This document shows, one piece after another, positions 34,034 through 43,708 of a DNA stretch of 64,000 bases. Position 1 is the stretch's first letter, and each line of letters starts with the position of its first letter. The stretch covers positions 1 to 64,000 of the forward strand of contig NZ_WHOB01000059.1 of assembly GCF_013141775.1 (NCBI RefSeq). The letters are read 5' to 3'. A model generated the notes under the pieces. That model searched no databases and had not been told where the DNA came from. It saw only the letters and a program-made list of their open reading frames with translations. Origin of the DNA: Paenibacillus phytohabitans (GTDB lineage Bacteria; Bacillota; Bacilli; Paenibacillales; Paenibacillaceae). A program made the position numbers and the translations under genes.

Positions 34034-35188
34034 GTGTCTCTCAATTGCGCTGCCGGTTCTCAGTCCGGTTTAGGTGTCATGTGGAAGACGGTATCAGAGG
34101 ATTGTAATCTGGCTTGTGACTATTGTTATTACAGTACCTGTGGAGGGAAGCCCGGACCGGCAATTAACCGGATCGATTCTTTCATTCTGGATAAATTCAT
34201 CCAGGATTATATGCAGCACAGCTCAGGCAGTGCCACCTTCGCCTGGCAGGGCGGAGAACCGCTGCTGGCAGGCTACGAATTCTTCGAAGAAGTCGTATAC
34301 CGCCAGGCTCTGCATGCCCCGCCGCATACGGTTATCAGTAATTCCCTGCAGACCAACGCCACACTGATCAACGGGCGGTGGGCTGCCTTCTTCAAAACTT
34401 ATCATTTCCTGATCGGAGTCAGTCTGGACGGCCCGCAGCAGATTCATGACTCACGCCGGGTGAATGCCGCAGGCAAAGGCAGTTATAGCCAGGTGATGAA
34501 CGGCATCGGCCATCTTCGCCGGCACCAGGTTGACTTTAATATTTTGACAGTAATTCATAAAGGCAATGTGGGCAAAGCCCGGGAACTGATGGCGTTCTAC
34601 CGGGAGCAGGACTTCCGGTTCATTCAGTTTATCCCCTGCATGGACTTCAGAGCCCAGCAGGTTGATCAGCCGGGGGAATATGAAATTTCAGCGGACGAAT
34701 ACGGGGAGTTCCTGTGTGAAGCCTTCGACGAATGGTATCAGGACGGCAAGCCCGAAATATCGGTACGGTTCTTCGATAATATGCTCAGCGTCTACCTGGG
34801 CGGGGAAGCGGAATCCTGTGTACACCGCGCAGCATGTCCTTCAAGCCTGGTGCTGGAGCAGAACGGGGACGCCTTCCCCTGCGATTTCTACATCAATGAG
34901 GAGTGGAAGGTCGGCAACGTTGCCGAAGATTCCATTGCGGATATGCTTGCCCATCCCAACTTTAGGCGGTTCCACCGGATGAAGCCCGCTCTCCCGGACA
35001 AATGTCAATCCTGCGAATGGCAGCGGTTGTGTTATGGCGGATGCCCCCGGAACCGGAAATGGAACACGGAGGAAGGCCTCAGCGGTCCCGACTATTTTTG
35101 CCAGAGCTATATGCGCATCTACGCTTACGCTGATGAGAGAATGCAGAAGCTGGCGGACCGGCTGCGTCTTCCCAAGGTAATGCCTTAA
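34034..35188 (+). CDS. Anaerobic sulfatase-maturating enzyme (radical SAM, SPASM)
   Basis: A 384-residue radical SAM enzyme. The cluster-binding motif C24-x3-C28-x2-C31 (DCNLACDYCYY) is followed by QGGEPLL. The C-terminal SPASM part carries the auxiliary cysteines (CVHRAACPSS, CDFYINEEW, CQSCEWQRLCYGGCPRN). It converts the sulfatase active-site Cys to formylglycine without oxygen. The start is GTG 34034 after AGGAGGG. Its target is very likely the sulfatase at 29791, 2.7 kb upstream. Confidence 0.92.
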   Translation: MSLNCAAGSQSGLGVMWKTVSEDCNLACDYCYYSTCGGKPGPAINRIDSFILDKFIQDYMQHSSGSATFAWQGGEPLLAGYEFFEEVVYRQALHAPPHTVISNSLQTNATLINGRWAAFFKTYHFLIGVSLDGPQQIHDSRRVNAAGKGSYSQVMNGIGHLRRHQVDFNILTVIHKGNVGKARELMAFYREQDFRFIQFIPCMDFRAQQVDQPGEYEISADEYGEFLCEAFDEWYQDGKPEISVRFFDNMLSVYLGGEAESCVHRAACPSSLVLEQNGDAFPCDFYINEEWKVGNVAEDSIADMLAHPNFRRFHRMKPALPDKCQSCEWQRLCYGGCPRNRKWNTEEGLSGPDYFCQSYMRIYAYADERMQKLADRLRLPKVMP

Positions 35189-35351
35189 CCTGTTCCGTAA
35201 TTAATAGTCTACCGCCATTCTGTTTCTTACCTCCCCCTGTGTTAAAATAAGACCAAGCTTGCTGATCCTAAGGATAATTTTGTGCGGGACACATATATAT
35301 GGATATATTTTCATAAACAAGCCTATACCGCAATAAGTGAAGGAGGGCTAT

Positions 35352-36206
35352 ATGAGCAGAAGGACTGCCGGTTCCGGCGGCACATTCACATTCATCAAAC
35401 AGCTGCTGCAAAAAATCAAAGCCGATGACGTCCAGGGGATCAGCGCACAGCTGACCTATTATCTGATTCTGTCGCTGTTTCCCTTTCTGATCTTCATTAT
35501 GACCCTGATCGGGTACGCGAATATTTCCCTGGAGGACAAAATCCAGCAGCTGGAACAGGTGATGCCTGCCGAAGCCGTCTCTATTATAGAAGAGATTCTG
35601 CAGGATGTGTCCGAGGGACGCAGTCAGGCGCTGTTATCCTTCGGGATGCTGGCTACACTCTGGGCCGCTTCCAAGGGGGTCAATGCAATCATTAAGGGGC
35701 TCAACCGCGCTTACGACATTGATGAGAGCCGGGCCTTCTGGAAAATAAGAGGGATCGCCTTCCTCGCTACCCTGACGATCGGTTTTGTCGTACTGCTCAG
35801 CATTCTGCTGCTGGTCCTCGGTACATGGCTCAAGACACAGGTCTTCCTGTTGACCGATCTGCCTTACGGTTTCCAGAAGCTATGGGATCTGCTGCAATAC
35901 GCCGTGCCGCTGCTGGTCATGTTCATTGTGTTCACCCTACTCTACTGGATCGCCCCAAGCCGCAGGCTGGCTCTGCGTGAGGTGGTGCCCGGTGCGCTGT
36001 TCTCGACCCTCGGCTGGATTATTACATCAGTTCTCTTCTCCATTTATGTCAATCAGTTCAGTGATTTCACCAAAACCTACGGCAGTCTCGGGGGCGTAAT
36101 GATTCTGCTCATCTGGCTGTATATCAGCTCGATTATTATCCTCGCCGGCGGCGAGATCAACGCGATCCTACTCAAACGCAAGGTTGACGGAGCCACGGTA
36201 AAATAA
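35352..36206 (+). CDS. YihY/BrkB-family inner-membrane protein
   Basis: A 284-residue membrane protein with about six helices. DVQGISAQLTYYLILSLFPFLIF is the conserved N-terminal helix region, and GALFSTLGWIITSVLFSIYV with YGSLGGVMILLIWLYISS is the typical C-terminal part. The family was once called tRNA-processing RNase BN but is now regarded as membrane proteins of unclear function. ATG 35352 has AAGGAGG upstream. Confidence 0.88.
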   Translation: MSRRTAGSGGTFTFIKQLLQKIKADDVQGISAQLTYYLILSLFPFLIFIMTLIGYANISLEDKIQQLEQVMPAEAVSIIEEILQDVSEGRSQALLSFGMLATLWAASKGVNAIIKGLNRAYDIDESRAFWKIRGIAFLATLTIGFVVLLSILLLVLGTWLKTQVFLLTDLPYGFQKLWDLLQYAVPLLVMFIVFTLLYWIAPSRRLALREVVPGALFSTLGWIITSVLFSIYVNQFSDFTKTYGSLGGVMILLIWLYISSIIILAGGEINAILLKRKVDGATVK

Positions 36207-36242
36207 TAGGATTATCAGTATTTTTAACAGCAACTAACTTGG

Positions 36243-36275
36243 GGCTGCATCCGCTGGAATCAGAGGGATGCAGCC
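36243..36275 (+). terminator. Hairpin after the YihY gene
   Basis: GGCTGCATCC (36243-36252) pairs with GGATGCAGCC (36266-36275). There is no T run, since the tandem repeat starts at once, so termination may be weak. Confidence 0.5.
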
Positions 36276-36277
36276 TC

Positions 36278-36662
36278 ATTCGGCTCGTCTACTCTACCGT
36301 TGGCACATTGTATTCGGTTTTTCGCATACATTCGGCTCGTCCACCCTATCATTGGCACATTGTATTCGGTTTTTCGCATACATTCGGCTCGTCTACCCTA
36401 TCATGGGCACATTGTATTCGGTTTTTCGCATACATTCGGCTCGTCCACCCTATCATGGGCACATTGTATTCGGTTTTTCGCATACATTCGGCTCGTCCAC
36501 CCTATCATTGGCACATTGTATTCGGTTTTTCGCATACATTCGGTTCGTCTACCCTATCATGGGCACATTGTATTCGGTTTTTCGCATACATTCGGTTCAT
36601 CTACCCTATCAGGGGCACATTGTATTCGGTTTTTCGCATACATTCGGCTCGTTAACCCTATC
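36278..36662 (+). repeat. Tandem repeat, 52-base unit, seven full copies plus a partial one
   Basis: The unit begins ATTCGGCTCGTCCACC, contains GGGCACATTGTATTCGG and ends TTTTTCGCATAC. Seven units cover 36278-36641 and a 21-base partial unit follows. Units differ only at a few positions near the middle (CTC/TTC, TCC/TCT, ATTGG/ATGGG/AGGGG). The plus strand of the unit has no stop codon in any frame, so three overlapping open frames appear. They are artefacts of the repeat. Confidence 0.95.
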
Positions 36663-36708
36663 GTCTCTTAGGCCCCTCGTTAAAGCGTACGATTCCTGTA
36701 CAACAAGA

Positions 36709-36741
36709 CAGGCAACCCCCCGACGCCCGGGAGATTGCCTG
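36709..36741 (-). terminator. Terminator-like hairpin after the FAD oxidoreductase gene
   Basis: CAGGCAA (36709-36715) pairs with TTGCCTG (36735-36741), with an inner CCCGGG-rich part. On the minus strand TCTTGTTG follows. This would close the operon that ends at 36784. Confidence 0.55.
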
Positions 36742-36783
36742 CTTGGAAACAGCTATTAGCTAAGCATTATTTTGCTTCGTATC

Positions 36784-38193
36784 TCAGTGATACCTCACCG
36801 GTTTTCCCTCTTCTCCTGCCGCCGCACCCGGATCACCAAATCCTGTTCCGTCTGCGGGATCCGGCAGATAAGCGCCTTCCTCCTTCAGCCGCTTGCGCAA
36901 CACAGCTACATCCACCGCATGCACATCATAATCCGGCAGATTCGCGGCAAGTGCTGCGGCTATCCCGGCCGCTTCGCCCATCGCCAGACAGACCGGCATC
37001 ACCCGCACACTCCCCTGCACCTCACGGACACAGGAGATCGAGCGTCCCGCGACCAGCACATTCTTCAGTGTACGCGGCGTCAGGCAGCGGTATGGAATGC
37101 CGTGCGATTCTCCCGGACCGTAGCGTTTAATGACCTCCGGCTTGCCCCCGGCCTGCTTCTCTTCCTTCTCCGTCCCATGGATATCAATGAAGTAGCTATT
37201 GCGGCAGATTTCATCCGCAAAGCTGCGGCGGTTAACGTAATCCTCCACACTCAGCACATAATCACCGGTAATTCTCCGCGTCTCCCGTACGCCCATCAGC
37301 GAGCCGGTGTTGGCTACATAAGAACTGCCGAACGCGGCAGGCATGTATTCTGCCAGGGCATCCCTATAGACGGAGGCCAGCTTCCTTCCCTGCATCAATG
37401 CAGCGGATACGGAGAAGGCATCCGTATTATCCACATCCCATAGATGTCCCGCGTTGAAGCCCACCGTCCGGGGAGCAATGACATTGTTACAGATATGCGA
37501 GTCCGGAATTAAGGGGAATTTGCCGGAGCCCAGAATATCGAAGATCGGGCTGGTTTTGTTATTGTTATGCAGCAGCGGACCGTTCAGATAAGCATATTCA
37601 TCGACATTGCCCAAGGTAAAACAGTGCGTGGCAGGCATCAGCTCACCGGTTGCCGTATTACCCTTGAGATATTCCGCTCCCGCCCAGGCCGCTACATCGG
37701 CATCGCCCGTGCAGTCGATATAGACCTTGGCCTTCAGCGCCTGCAGTCCATTCTTGCTGGCAGTAATCAGCGCCAGCACATTACCTTCCTCATCCGCCTC
37801 CACGGAACCCAGCTGCGTATTGAACAGCACCGTGGCCCCTGCTCCGGCTACCAGCTCATCATAGATGACCTTGAGCTTCTCGGGCTCGATCGGAACCCAG
37901 TCCATCGCCTCTTTGCTCACATGCGGCATCTGCGCCTTCAAGGCTTCAAACACCTTCATCGCCAGTCCCCGGTAGATGATCGTCTTCATGTCCGAGAACG
38001 GGCACCAGGCCGGCACTAGTCCCGATGTGCCCATTCCGCCCAGGCTGCCTGTTGCTTCGATCAGCAACGTCTTTGCCCCTTCCCGGGCTGCGGCAGCGGC
38101 CGCCGTACAACCCGCCGGCCCGCCGCCTGCAACGATGACATCCCAGGAATCCTGCAGCGGAATTTCACGGCTCCGCATCCTGTAGCTGTTCAT
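36784..38193 (-). CDS. FAD-dependent oxidoreductase
   Basis: A 469-residue flavoprotein. The dinucleotide motif GGGPAGCTAAAAAAREG near residue 23, followed by IEATGSLGGMGT, and the FAD-contacting IDCTGDADVAAWAG are typical of the FAD-dependent oxidoreductase group found next to carbohydrate genes in Firmicutes. The substrate is unknown. It is the last gene of the RR/kinase/permease/binding-protein operon, 31 bases after the binding protein, so it probably oxidises or reduces the imported compound. Confidence 0.82.
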   Translation of the reverse strand: MNSYRMRSREIPLQDSWDVIVAGGGPAGCTAAAAAAREGAKTLLIEATGSLGGMGTSGLVPAWCPFSDMKTIIYRGLAMKVFEALKAQMPHVSKEAMDWVPIEPEKLKVIYDELVAGAGATVLFNTQLGSVEADEEGNVLALITASKNGLQALKAKVYIDCTGDADVAAWAGAEYLKGNTATGELMPATHCFTLGNVDEYAYLNGPLLHNNNKTSPIFDILGSGKFPLIPDSHICNNVIAPRTVGFNAGHLWDVDNTDAFSVSAALMQGRKLASVYRDALAEYMPAAFGSSYVANTGSLMGVRETRRITGDYVLSVEDYVNRRSFADEICRNSYFIDIHGTEKEEKQAGGKPEVIKRYGPGESHGIPYRCLTPRTLKNVLVAGRSISCVREVQGSVRVMPVCLAMGEAAGIAAALAANLPDYDVHAVDVAVLRKRLKEEGAYLPDPADGTGFGDPGAAAGEEGKPVRYH

Positions 38194-38224
38194 TCTTTTA
38201 CCTCCTAAAAAGTTTTCTTTGATT

Positions 38225-39784
38225 CTATTTCTTCACTGTAGCATACCAGTCATTTACCTCTTTGGTGCTGGCCTCTCCGCCTGCAGCTTTATATTTCCCG
38301 GCGAAATCAGCCACAGCATCCGGGGACTCTTCACCGACAATGACTTTGACGGCGAAATCATTAATCATCTGATTCAGCGAAGCGTTGTTCTTCGAATATT
38401 CCGGCAGAGATGGTGCCAGCGCCAGCGGATCGGCAATTCTCGCTTCCGCCGGAAGCTCATTGTTCAGATAAGAGAAGCCTGCAAACAGGCGGGCATCCTT
38501 CTGCACCCGGGCCTGCCAATAGATCGGGTACAGCTTCTCGTCTATACCGGTCAGATAATTGCTGGCGTTGCCGCGTTCGTCCGTGAACAGCGGCAGGATC
38601 GGACTGTAGACACCGTCTTTATACGTATGATGTTTGCCTTCTTCACCGATGGCAATCAGCTTGAAGGTTTCTTTTTCCAGCTTGGCATTGATCCATTTAA
38701 TCGCATCTTCAGGATGCTTCGCAGATTTGGGAATGAAGGTGATGCGGTCGAACCCGCCGCTCATGCCGAGGCCCATTTGACCGTCTTTGCCTTTGAGGGC
38801 AGGAAGGTAAGCATATTTGGCATCAGGAAAGTTCTTGGTCAGGGCATCGGCAATTCCGGGAATATCATACCAAGGCAGCTGAATGACTCCAATTTTGCCG
38901 CTGGTGAATTTCTCCTTCAGAGTAGCATCCTTGTTCACGGCAAATTCTTTATCGAGCAGACCCTGTTTATACAAATCGGACATGTACGTCAAATATTCCT
39001 TGAAGCCCGGATGCAGCGGGGCCGGAACCAGCTGGCCGTCCACCGTATTCCAGCTCGTGCCTATTCCGAAGGCACCTGTAATATTCGCCGTTGTTGCCAG
39101 TGCACCATCGATTGACATCGGGGCGCCGCTGTTCCCGGTTCCGCCAGGATCTTTCTCCTTGAAGGCCTTCAGCACTTCGGTGAACTCCTCCAGTGTAGTC
39201 GGCGTCTTCAGCCCCAGCTTATCGAGCCAGTCCTGGCGGATCATCAGATCGGCACCGGCAAATTGTGAGGAGCTGTTGGGAATACCATAGATTTTGCCGT
39301 CAATTTTCATTGCATCGAAGGACGCCTGGGAGATGGAAGCTTTGATATTATCGCCGAACTCCTCGATGAGCGGGGTCAGATCCACCAGTGCGCCCATTTT
39401 GGCATAATCGGTATACACGGCTTTTTCACCGGAAATGGTAATGACATCATACGGCTCGGCAGAGGAGATCAGCAGATTGAGCTTATCCATCGCCTTGTCG
39501 GCGGGTAGCATCTCATACTTCACCTTATAGCCGGTCCGCTCTTCGATCACCTTGGCCAGCGGATACGTATTGTAATCATCCTTCGACCACAGATTAAGCG
39601 ATTTCAACTCCGGCTTGGCAGCATTCTCTGACGTTCCCGGTGCGGCGGTTGCTTCTGCAGAAGCTGGTGCTGCTGTTGAAGCGTTCTCCCCGTTACTATT
39701 CGTGTTGTTAGAAGAACCACAGGCAGTTGCAGCGAGCAGCAGCCCGGTACTCAGCAGGAGTGACAGCCACTTCGTCTGTTTCAT
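38225..39784 (-). CDS. ABC sugar-binding lipoprotein (LipO/CUT1 type)
   Basis: A 519-residue extracellular binding protein. The lipobox Cys is residue 22 (LLAATACGSS), followed by a Ser/Asn/Ala-rich linker to about residue 60. Motifs such as KVIEERTGYKVKYEML and LMIRQDWLDKLGL match the LipO group. It lies downstream of both permeases, the reverse of the order at 21.7-25.2 kb. Its ligand is unknown. Confidence 0.88.
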   Translation of the reverse strand: MKQTKWLSLLLSTGLLLAATACGSSNNTNSNGENASTAAPASAEATAAPGTSENAAKPELKSLNLWSKDDYNTYPLAKVIEERTGYKVKYEMLPADKAMDKLNLLISSAEPYDVITISGEKAVYTDYAKMGALVDLTPLIEEFGDNIKASISQASFDAMKIDGKIYGIPNSSSQFAGADLMIRQDWLDKLGLKTPTTLEEFTEVLKAFKEKDPGGTGNSGAPMSIDGALATTANITGAFGIGTSWNTVDGQLVPAPLHPGFKEYLTYMSDLYKQGLLDKEFAVNKDATLKEKFTSGKIGVIQLPWYDIPGIADALTKNFPDAKYAYLPALKGKDGQMGLGMSGGFDRITFIPKSAKHPEDAIKWINAKLEKETFKLIAIGEEGKHHTYKDGVYSPILPLFTDERGNASNYLTGIDEKLYPIYWQARVQKDARLFAGFSYLNNELPAEARIADPLALAPSLPEYSKNNASLNQMINDFAVKVIVGEESPDAVADFAGKYKAAGGEASTKEVNDWYATVKK

Positions 39785-39848
39785 TAAGATAACCCCCTAT
39801 AAGTTTTGTGAGCTTAAGCTTCCAGTCTTACTTCGTACAAAATCCGCC

Positions 39849-40724
39849 TCAGCCTTTAACCGAGCCAATCAGTACACCTTTGATGAAATACTTCTGCAGG
39901 AACGGATATACGAACAGAATCGGAACCGTTGAAGCCACAACAGTTGCGGCGCGTATGCCCTCCGGCGACATGTTCATCAGGTCATCCACACTTTTATTAA
40001 CTGCGTTGGCTGCACTGGCGTCCATCACCACATCCTGAAGATAGAGCTGCAAGGTCTTAAGCGCGGTATCGTTGATGTAGATCATTGGCCCGAAGTAATC
40101 ATTCCAGTACCCGACGGCATAGAAAAGCGCAATCGTAGCAATCACCGGCATACTGAGCGGCAGAATAATCCGGAACAGAATCGTATACGTCTTGGCTCCG
40201 TCGATCCGCGCCGACTCCTCCAGGGCTTCGGGAAGACTCTCATAGTAGCTTTTTATCACCAGCATGTTGAACACACTGATCATTCCGGGCAGGATAAGCA
40301 CCCACAGATTATTGATCAGATGCAGCTGGCGCATCAGCAGGTAATTGGGAATAAGCCCGCCGCTGAACAGCATCGTGAAGATGAACAGCACCATGAAAAA
40401 GGAAATGCCCGGCAGATTCCGTTTGGATAACGGATAGGCCGTAAGTGCCGTCATTAAGATGGAGATCAGGGTGCCCACTACCGTGACGCCTACGGATACG
40501 CAGAACGCCCGGATGAACATTGAGGAAGAGATAACCTCCCGCAAGGTGTCGAGCTGGAAGCCTACCGGCAGAATGCCTACTTTTCCCGAAGTAATTGCCC
40601 ATTCCTCACTGACCGATTTCGATAATACGTTAACCAGCGGCAGCAGCATCATCACTCCGAGCACAATCAGGAACAGGTAGACAAAGATATCGAGCAGCCT
40701 GTCGCCTTTGGTTCGTTTGGTCAT
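39849..40724 (-). CDS. ABC sugar permease, LplC/MalG-like
   Basis: A 291-residue membrane protein of six helices with EAA loop ALEESARIDGAKTYTILFRI and C terminus FIKGVLIGSVKG. It lies 23 bases after the LplB-like gene. It forms the third importer in the window with 40748 and 38225, again without an ATPase gene. Confidence 0.9.
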   Translation of the reverse strand: MTKRTKGDRLLDIFVYLFLIVLGVMMLLPLVNVLSKSVSEEWAITSGKVGILPVGFQLDTLREVISSSMFIRAFCVSVGVTVVGTLISILMTALTAYPLSKRNLPGISFFMVLFIFTMLFSGGLIPNYLLMRQLHLINNLWVLILPGMISVFNMLVIKSYYESLPEALEESARIDGAKTYTILFRIILPLSMPVIATIALFYAVGYWNDYFGPMIYINDTALKTLQLYLQDVVMDASAANAVNKSVDDLMNMSPEGIRAATVVASTVPILFVYPFLQKYFIKGVLIGSVKG

Positions 40725-40747
40725 GGATTATACTGTCTCCTTCCCGC

Positions 40748-41719
40748 CTACCAGATTCCGCGGTTCAGCAGCTTCCGGCTGATATAATTTCCCGAAACGA
40801 TGAGGATGAAGCCTACTACCGAGTTGAACAGGCCCACCGCGGTGCTGAAGCTGTAATCCATTTTGCCCAGCCCGATGCGGTAGACGAAGGTGCCGATCAC
40901 ATCCGCCGTCTCATAGACTACCGGATTGTACATGGTCAGAATCTGCTCCGTTCCCGCATCGAGCACCGAGCCCAGCCGGAGAATGAACATCAGCACCACA
41001 GTCGGCAGGATACCCGGCAGTGAGATATGCAGCATTCTGCGGATTCGACCCGCCCCGTCAATGGCAGCCGCCTCGTATTGCTCCTGATCGATCCCGGCAA
41101 TGGCGGCAATAAAGACGATCGCATTCCACCCTGATTCCTTCCAGCCGGCCGTAAAGACAACCACACTGCGGAAATAATCATTGCTGACAAAAAAGCTGAC
41201 CGGTTCTCCGCCGAACCACTGAATGATATTATTGACCAGTCCGCCCGAGGTGGAGAGGATGGTGACGAACAACCCGGAAATAATCACCCAGGACAGAAAA
41301 TGCGGGAGATAAATAATCGTCTGGATCGTCCGTTTAAAGAACATCAGCCTGACCTCGTTCAGCACCAGCGCGATGAGGACCGGCACCGGGAACAGCAGGA
41401 CAATCTTGTACACACTGATAAGCAGTGTATTCATGAATACCCTTCCGAATTCGTCCGATTGAATAAGCTTATGGAATTGCTCCAGCCCTACCCATTCACT
41501 GCCTCTGATGCCCTCGAAAATGTTGAAATCCTGAAATGCGATCAGCACTCCGTACAGCGGTGTATATTTGAAGAGTAGCAGAAACAGCAGACCGGGTATC
41601 AGCAGTACATAATAATCCCTGTTTCTCCAGGCGAGCCTCCACTTGCTGGCGGACCTGATTCTGGTTGCCTGAAGTTTGCTCTTCCGGTTCAAATCCGTGA
41701 CACTCCCACCCAATTTCAT
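40748..41719 (-). CDS. ABC sugar permease, LplB/MalF-like
   Basis: A 323-residue membrane protein. NRDYYVLLIPGLLFLLLFKYTPLYG is the first helix region and QYEAAAIDGAGRIRRMLHI the EAA loop. It follows the kinase gene after a 107-base gap that could hold the operon promoter, consistent with the upstream kinase and regulator controlling it. Confidence 0.9.
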   Translation of the reverse strand: MKLGGSVTDLNRKSKLQATRIRSASKWRLAWRNRDYYVLLIPGLLFLLLFKYTPLYGVLIAFQDFNIFEGIRGSEWVGLEQFHKLIQSDEFGRVFMNTLLISVYKIVLLFPVPVLIALVLNEVRLMFFKRTIQTIIYLPHFLSWVIISGLFVTILSTSGGLVNNIIQWFGGEPVSFFVSNDYFRSVVVFTAGWKESGWNAIVFIAAIAGIDQEQYEAAAIDGAGRIRRMLHISLPGILPTVVLMFILRLGSVLDAGTEQILTMYNPVVYETADVIGTFVYRIGLGKMDYSFSTAVGLFNSVVGFILIVSGNYISRKLLNRGIW

Positions 41720-41826
41720 TCACCCCCATCTGTTTGTGAGTTGATTATACTGAGAAACCGGGGGGCGGTTGTAGATGGTAATCTGATTATTTCTGGTCTT
41801 ACGCGACTGTATATCAGGCAATCTGC

Positions 41827-43641
41827 TTATTCGAATGGAACCGCTTTAATTCTGATGTTGATCACAGTTCCTTGGCCGGGTTCGGTTTCAATGGACAAGC
41901 CATACCGGTTGCCGGCAAAATATCGTATCCGCTCGTTGACATTATAGAGTCCGAAGGAGCCCGGCATCCCGTCACTGCGCAGCTCGGAGGAAGGCTCCAG
42001 CAGCAGCCGTCTGGCCTGCTCCGGACTCATGCCGATCCCGTCATCGGACACCGCCAGAAGGATGTCCTCCTGCTCCCGGCGGGCTGTTATGGCGATATTC
42101 CCCTGCTTCCTGCGGGTTTTGCGGATACCATGCAGCAGCGCATTCTCCACCAGCGGCTGGAGGGTAAGCTTGGGAATCATATACTGTTCAAGTCCCGGCT
42201 CTACTTGGACGCTGAAGGTGAAGGTGGACGGAAAGCGGTTCTGCTGAATCTCCATGAACACCTTGGCCAGATTCAGTTCATCGGCAAGGCTGACATTATC
42301 CCGCCCCTGATTCAGGCTAAGCCGGAAATAGCGGGCCAGCGCCTCAATCATCTGGCTGGTATCCTCCGCATCATGCGAAATTGCCGACCAGTTGATCATA
42401 TCCAGCGCATTATAGAGAAAATGCGGATTAATCTGGGCCTGCAGGGTTCTCAGCTGCGCCTCCCGCTCCTGCATCTTCGCCTGATAAGATTCCTCCATCA
42501 GAATGTTGACCTTGTGAATCAGGTGGTCCACACTGCGTTCCAGCAGCCGGAAGTCCCCGTCCGGCATTGTCCTTCTATCCTCCAGCCAGCCGATGCCCTC
42601 CTTGCGGATCATCCGCAGAATCATCTGCACTCTGCGCTGCATGTTCTGCACGAGGAACATCAGCAGCACAAACACGAGTACCAGGAACATGACCGTGATC
42701 CCTGCCAGCGTGGCAATGCTGGTGAACTGGTTCATTGCAGTTGCCCGGTGAGAAATCTCGGATTCAGAGACTTGGGAGATCATTTTCCACCCTGAAGTAC
42801 CGATCGTGGTATAGACCACATTAACCTCTTCACGCCCGAGGGTCCGCTTAACGATTCCCTCCTCCGATTGCTTAATCGTATCCAGCAGTTCTTCCGGCAG
42901 CATGCTGACTTCCTGCGGACCGTTCTCCCCGGTGCTGTAGATCAGCCGGCCCTCACTATCCAGAAGATAAGGGGCATAGCTGTCCGAGAAATGAAGCTCT
43001 GACATGACTTCTGCGATCAGATCCTGGGATACATCCATCACCAGTATGCCGATGGTCTCTTCATATGCCTTGGGATTGCGCAGCATCCTTGCGGCAGAGA
43101 AAATCTTTTTGTCACCGAAATCGATATAACTCTCCTCATACACCCCGGTCCAGACCATACCGCCCCCGGCCTCCAGCACCTGCCTGTACCACGGATAATG
43201 CTCTACATCAGATAGCGGATACAGATTCACCCGGTCCCCTCCGTACATCCGGGAAGGATCAACAAAAAACCGCAGCCGGAAAATATCCTCATTCTCCTGG
43301 GCGGTTTCGGCTAAATTGCGCAGCTCCTTAAGCTGGTTAAGCTCATCGGTGATGCTGTCCTTCTGCTGCAGATTACTGTAGAGTACCTGGTTCATGAACA
43401 CCGAATTGCTGCTGTCACGGATATGATCCAGCTTATAGGTCAGATTCATCCCTGCCTGCTTAAGGGTCAGCTGCATCGTACTGGTGACTTCTTGCTCCAG
43501 AATGTCACTGGACCGCTGATAGAAGGAAGCCAGCATGACGGATACCGGCAGCAGAATGAGTATCACATAGGCAATCAGCCACTTTCTTGCCGCCAGAATC
43601 CCCTGGCCCAGTCCGGTCAAATAGCTCCAGCCCTTTTTCAC
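41827..43641 (-). CDS. YesM-like sensor histidine kinase
   Basis: A 604-residue membrane kinase with helices at about 17-40 and 300-325, an extracellular sensor between them, HAMP, a phospho-acceptor His in NPHFLYNALDMI and an HATPase (ENALLHGIRK, SDDGIGMSPEQ). It starts at GTG 43641, seven bases after AAGGAGG. Here the regulator gene comes first and the kinase second, the reverse of the locus at 25-28 kb. Confidence 0.92.
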   Translation of the reverse strand: MKKGWSYLTGLGQGILAARKWLIAYVILILLPVSVMLASFYQRSSDILEQEVTSTMQLTLKQAGMNLTYKLDHIRDSSNSVFMNQVLYSNLQQKDSITDELNQLKELRNLAETAQENEDIFRLRFFVDPSRMYGGDRVNLYPLSDVEHYPWYRQVLEAGGGMVWTGVYEESYIDFGDKKIFSAARMLRNPKAYEETIGILVMDVSQDLIAEVMSELHFSDSYAPYLLDSEGRLIYSTGENGPQEVSMLPEELLDTIKQSEEGIVKRTLGREEVNVVYTTIGTSGWKMISQVSESEISHRATAMNQFTSIATLAGITVMFLVLVFVLLMFLVQNMQRRVQMILRMIRKEGIGWLEDRRTMPDGDFRLLERSVDHLIHKVNILMEESYQAKMQEREAQLRTLQAQINPHFLYNALDMINWSAISHDAEDTSQMIEALARYFRLSLNQGRDNVSLADELNLAKVFMEIQQNRFPSTFTFSVQVEPGLEQYMIPKLTLQPLVENALLHGIRKTRRKQGNIAITARREQEDILLAVSDDGIGMSPEQARRLLLEPSSELRSDGMPGSFGLYNVNERIRYFAGNRYGLSIETEPGQGTVINIRIKAVPFE

Positions 43642-43708
43642 TGCACAGCCTCCTTATATGGCATGCTTACATTCCTGTGCGGCCTGATCTTCATAGGATT
43701 GCCCCTGC

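Noticed and set aside
36278..36662. CRISPR array
   Set aside because: The units are contiguous with no unique spacers and there are no cas genes nearby.
36239..36759. Three overlapping open frames of 123-163 codons
   Set aside because: They are produced by the stop-free 52-base repeat, have no ribosome binding site and read the same cycle in every frame.
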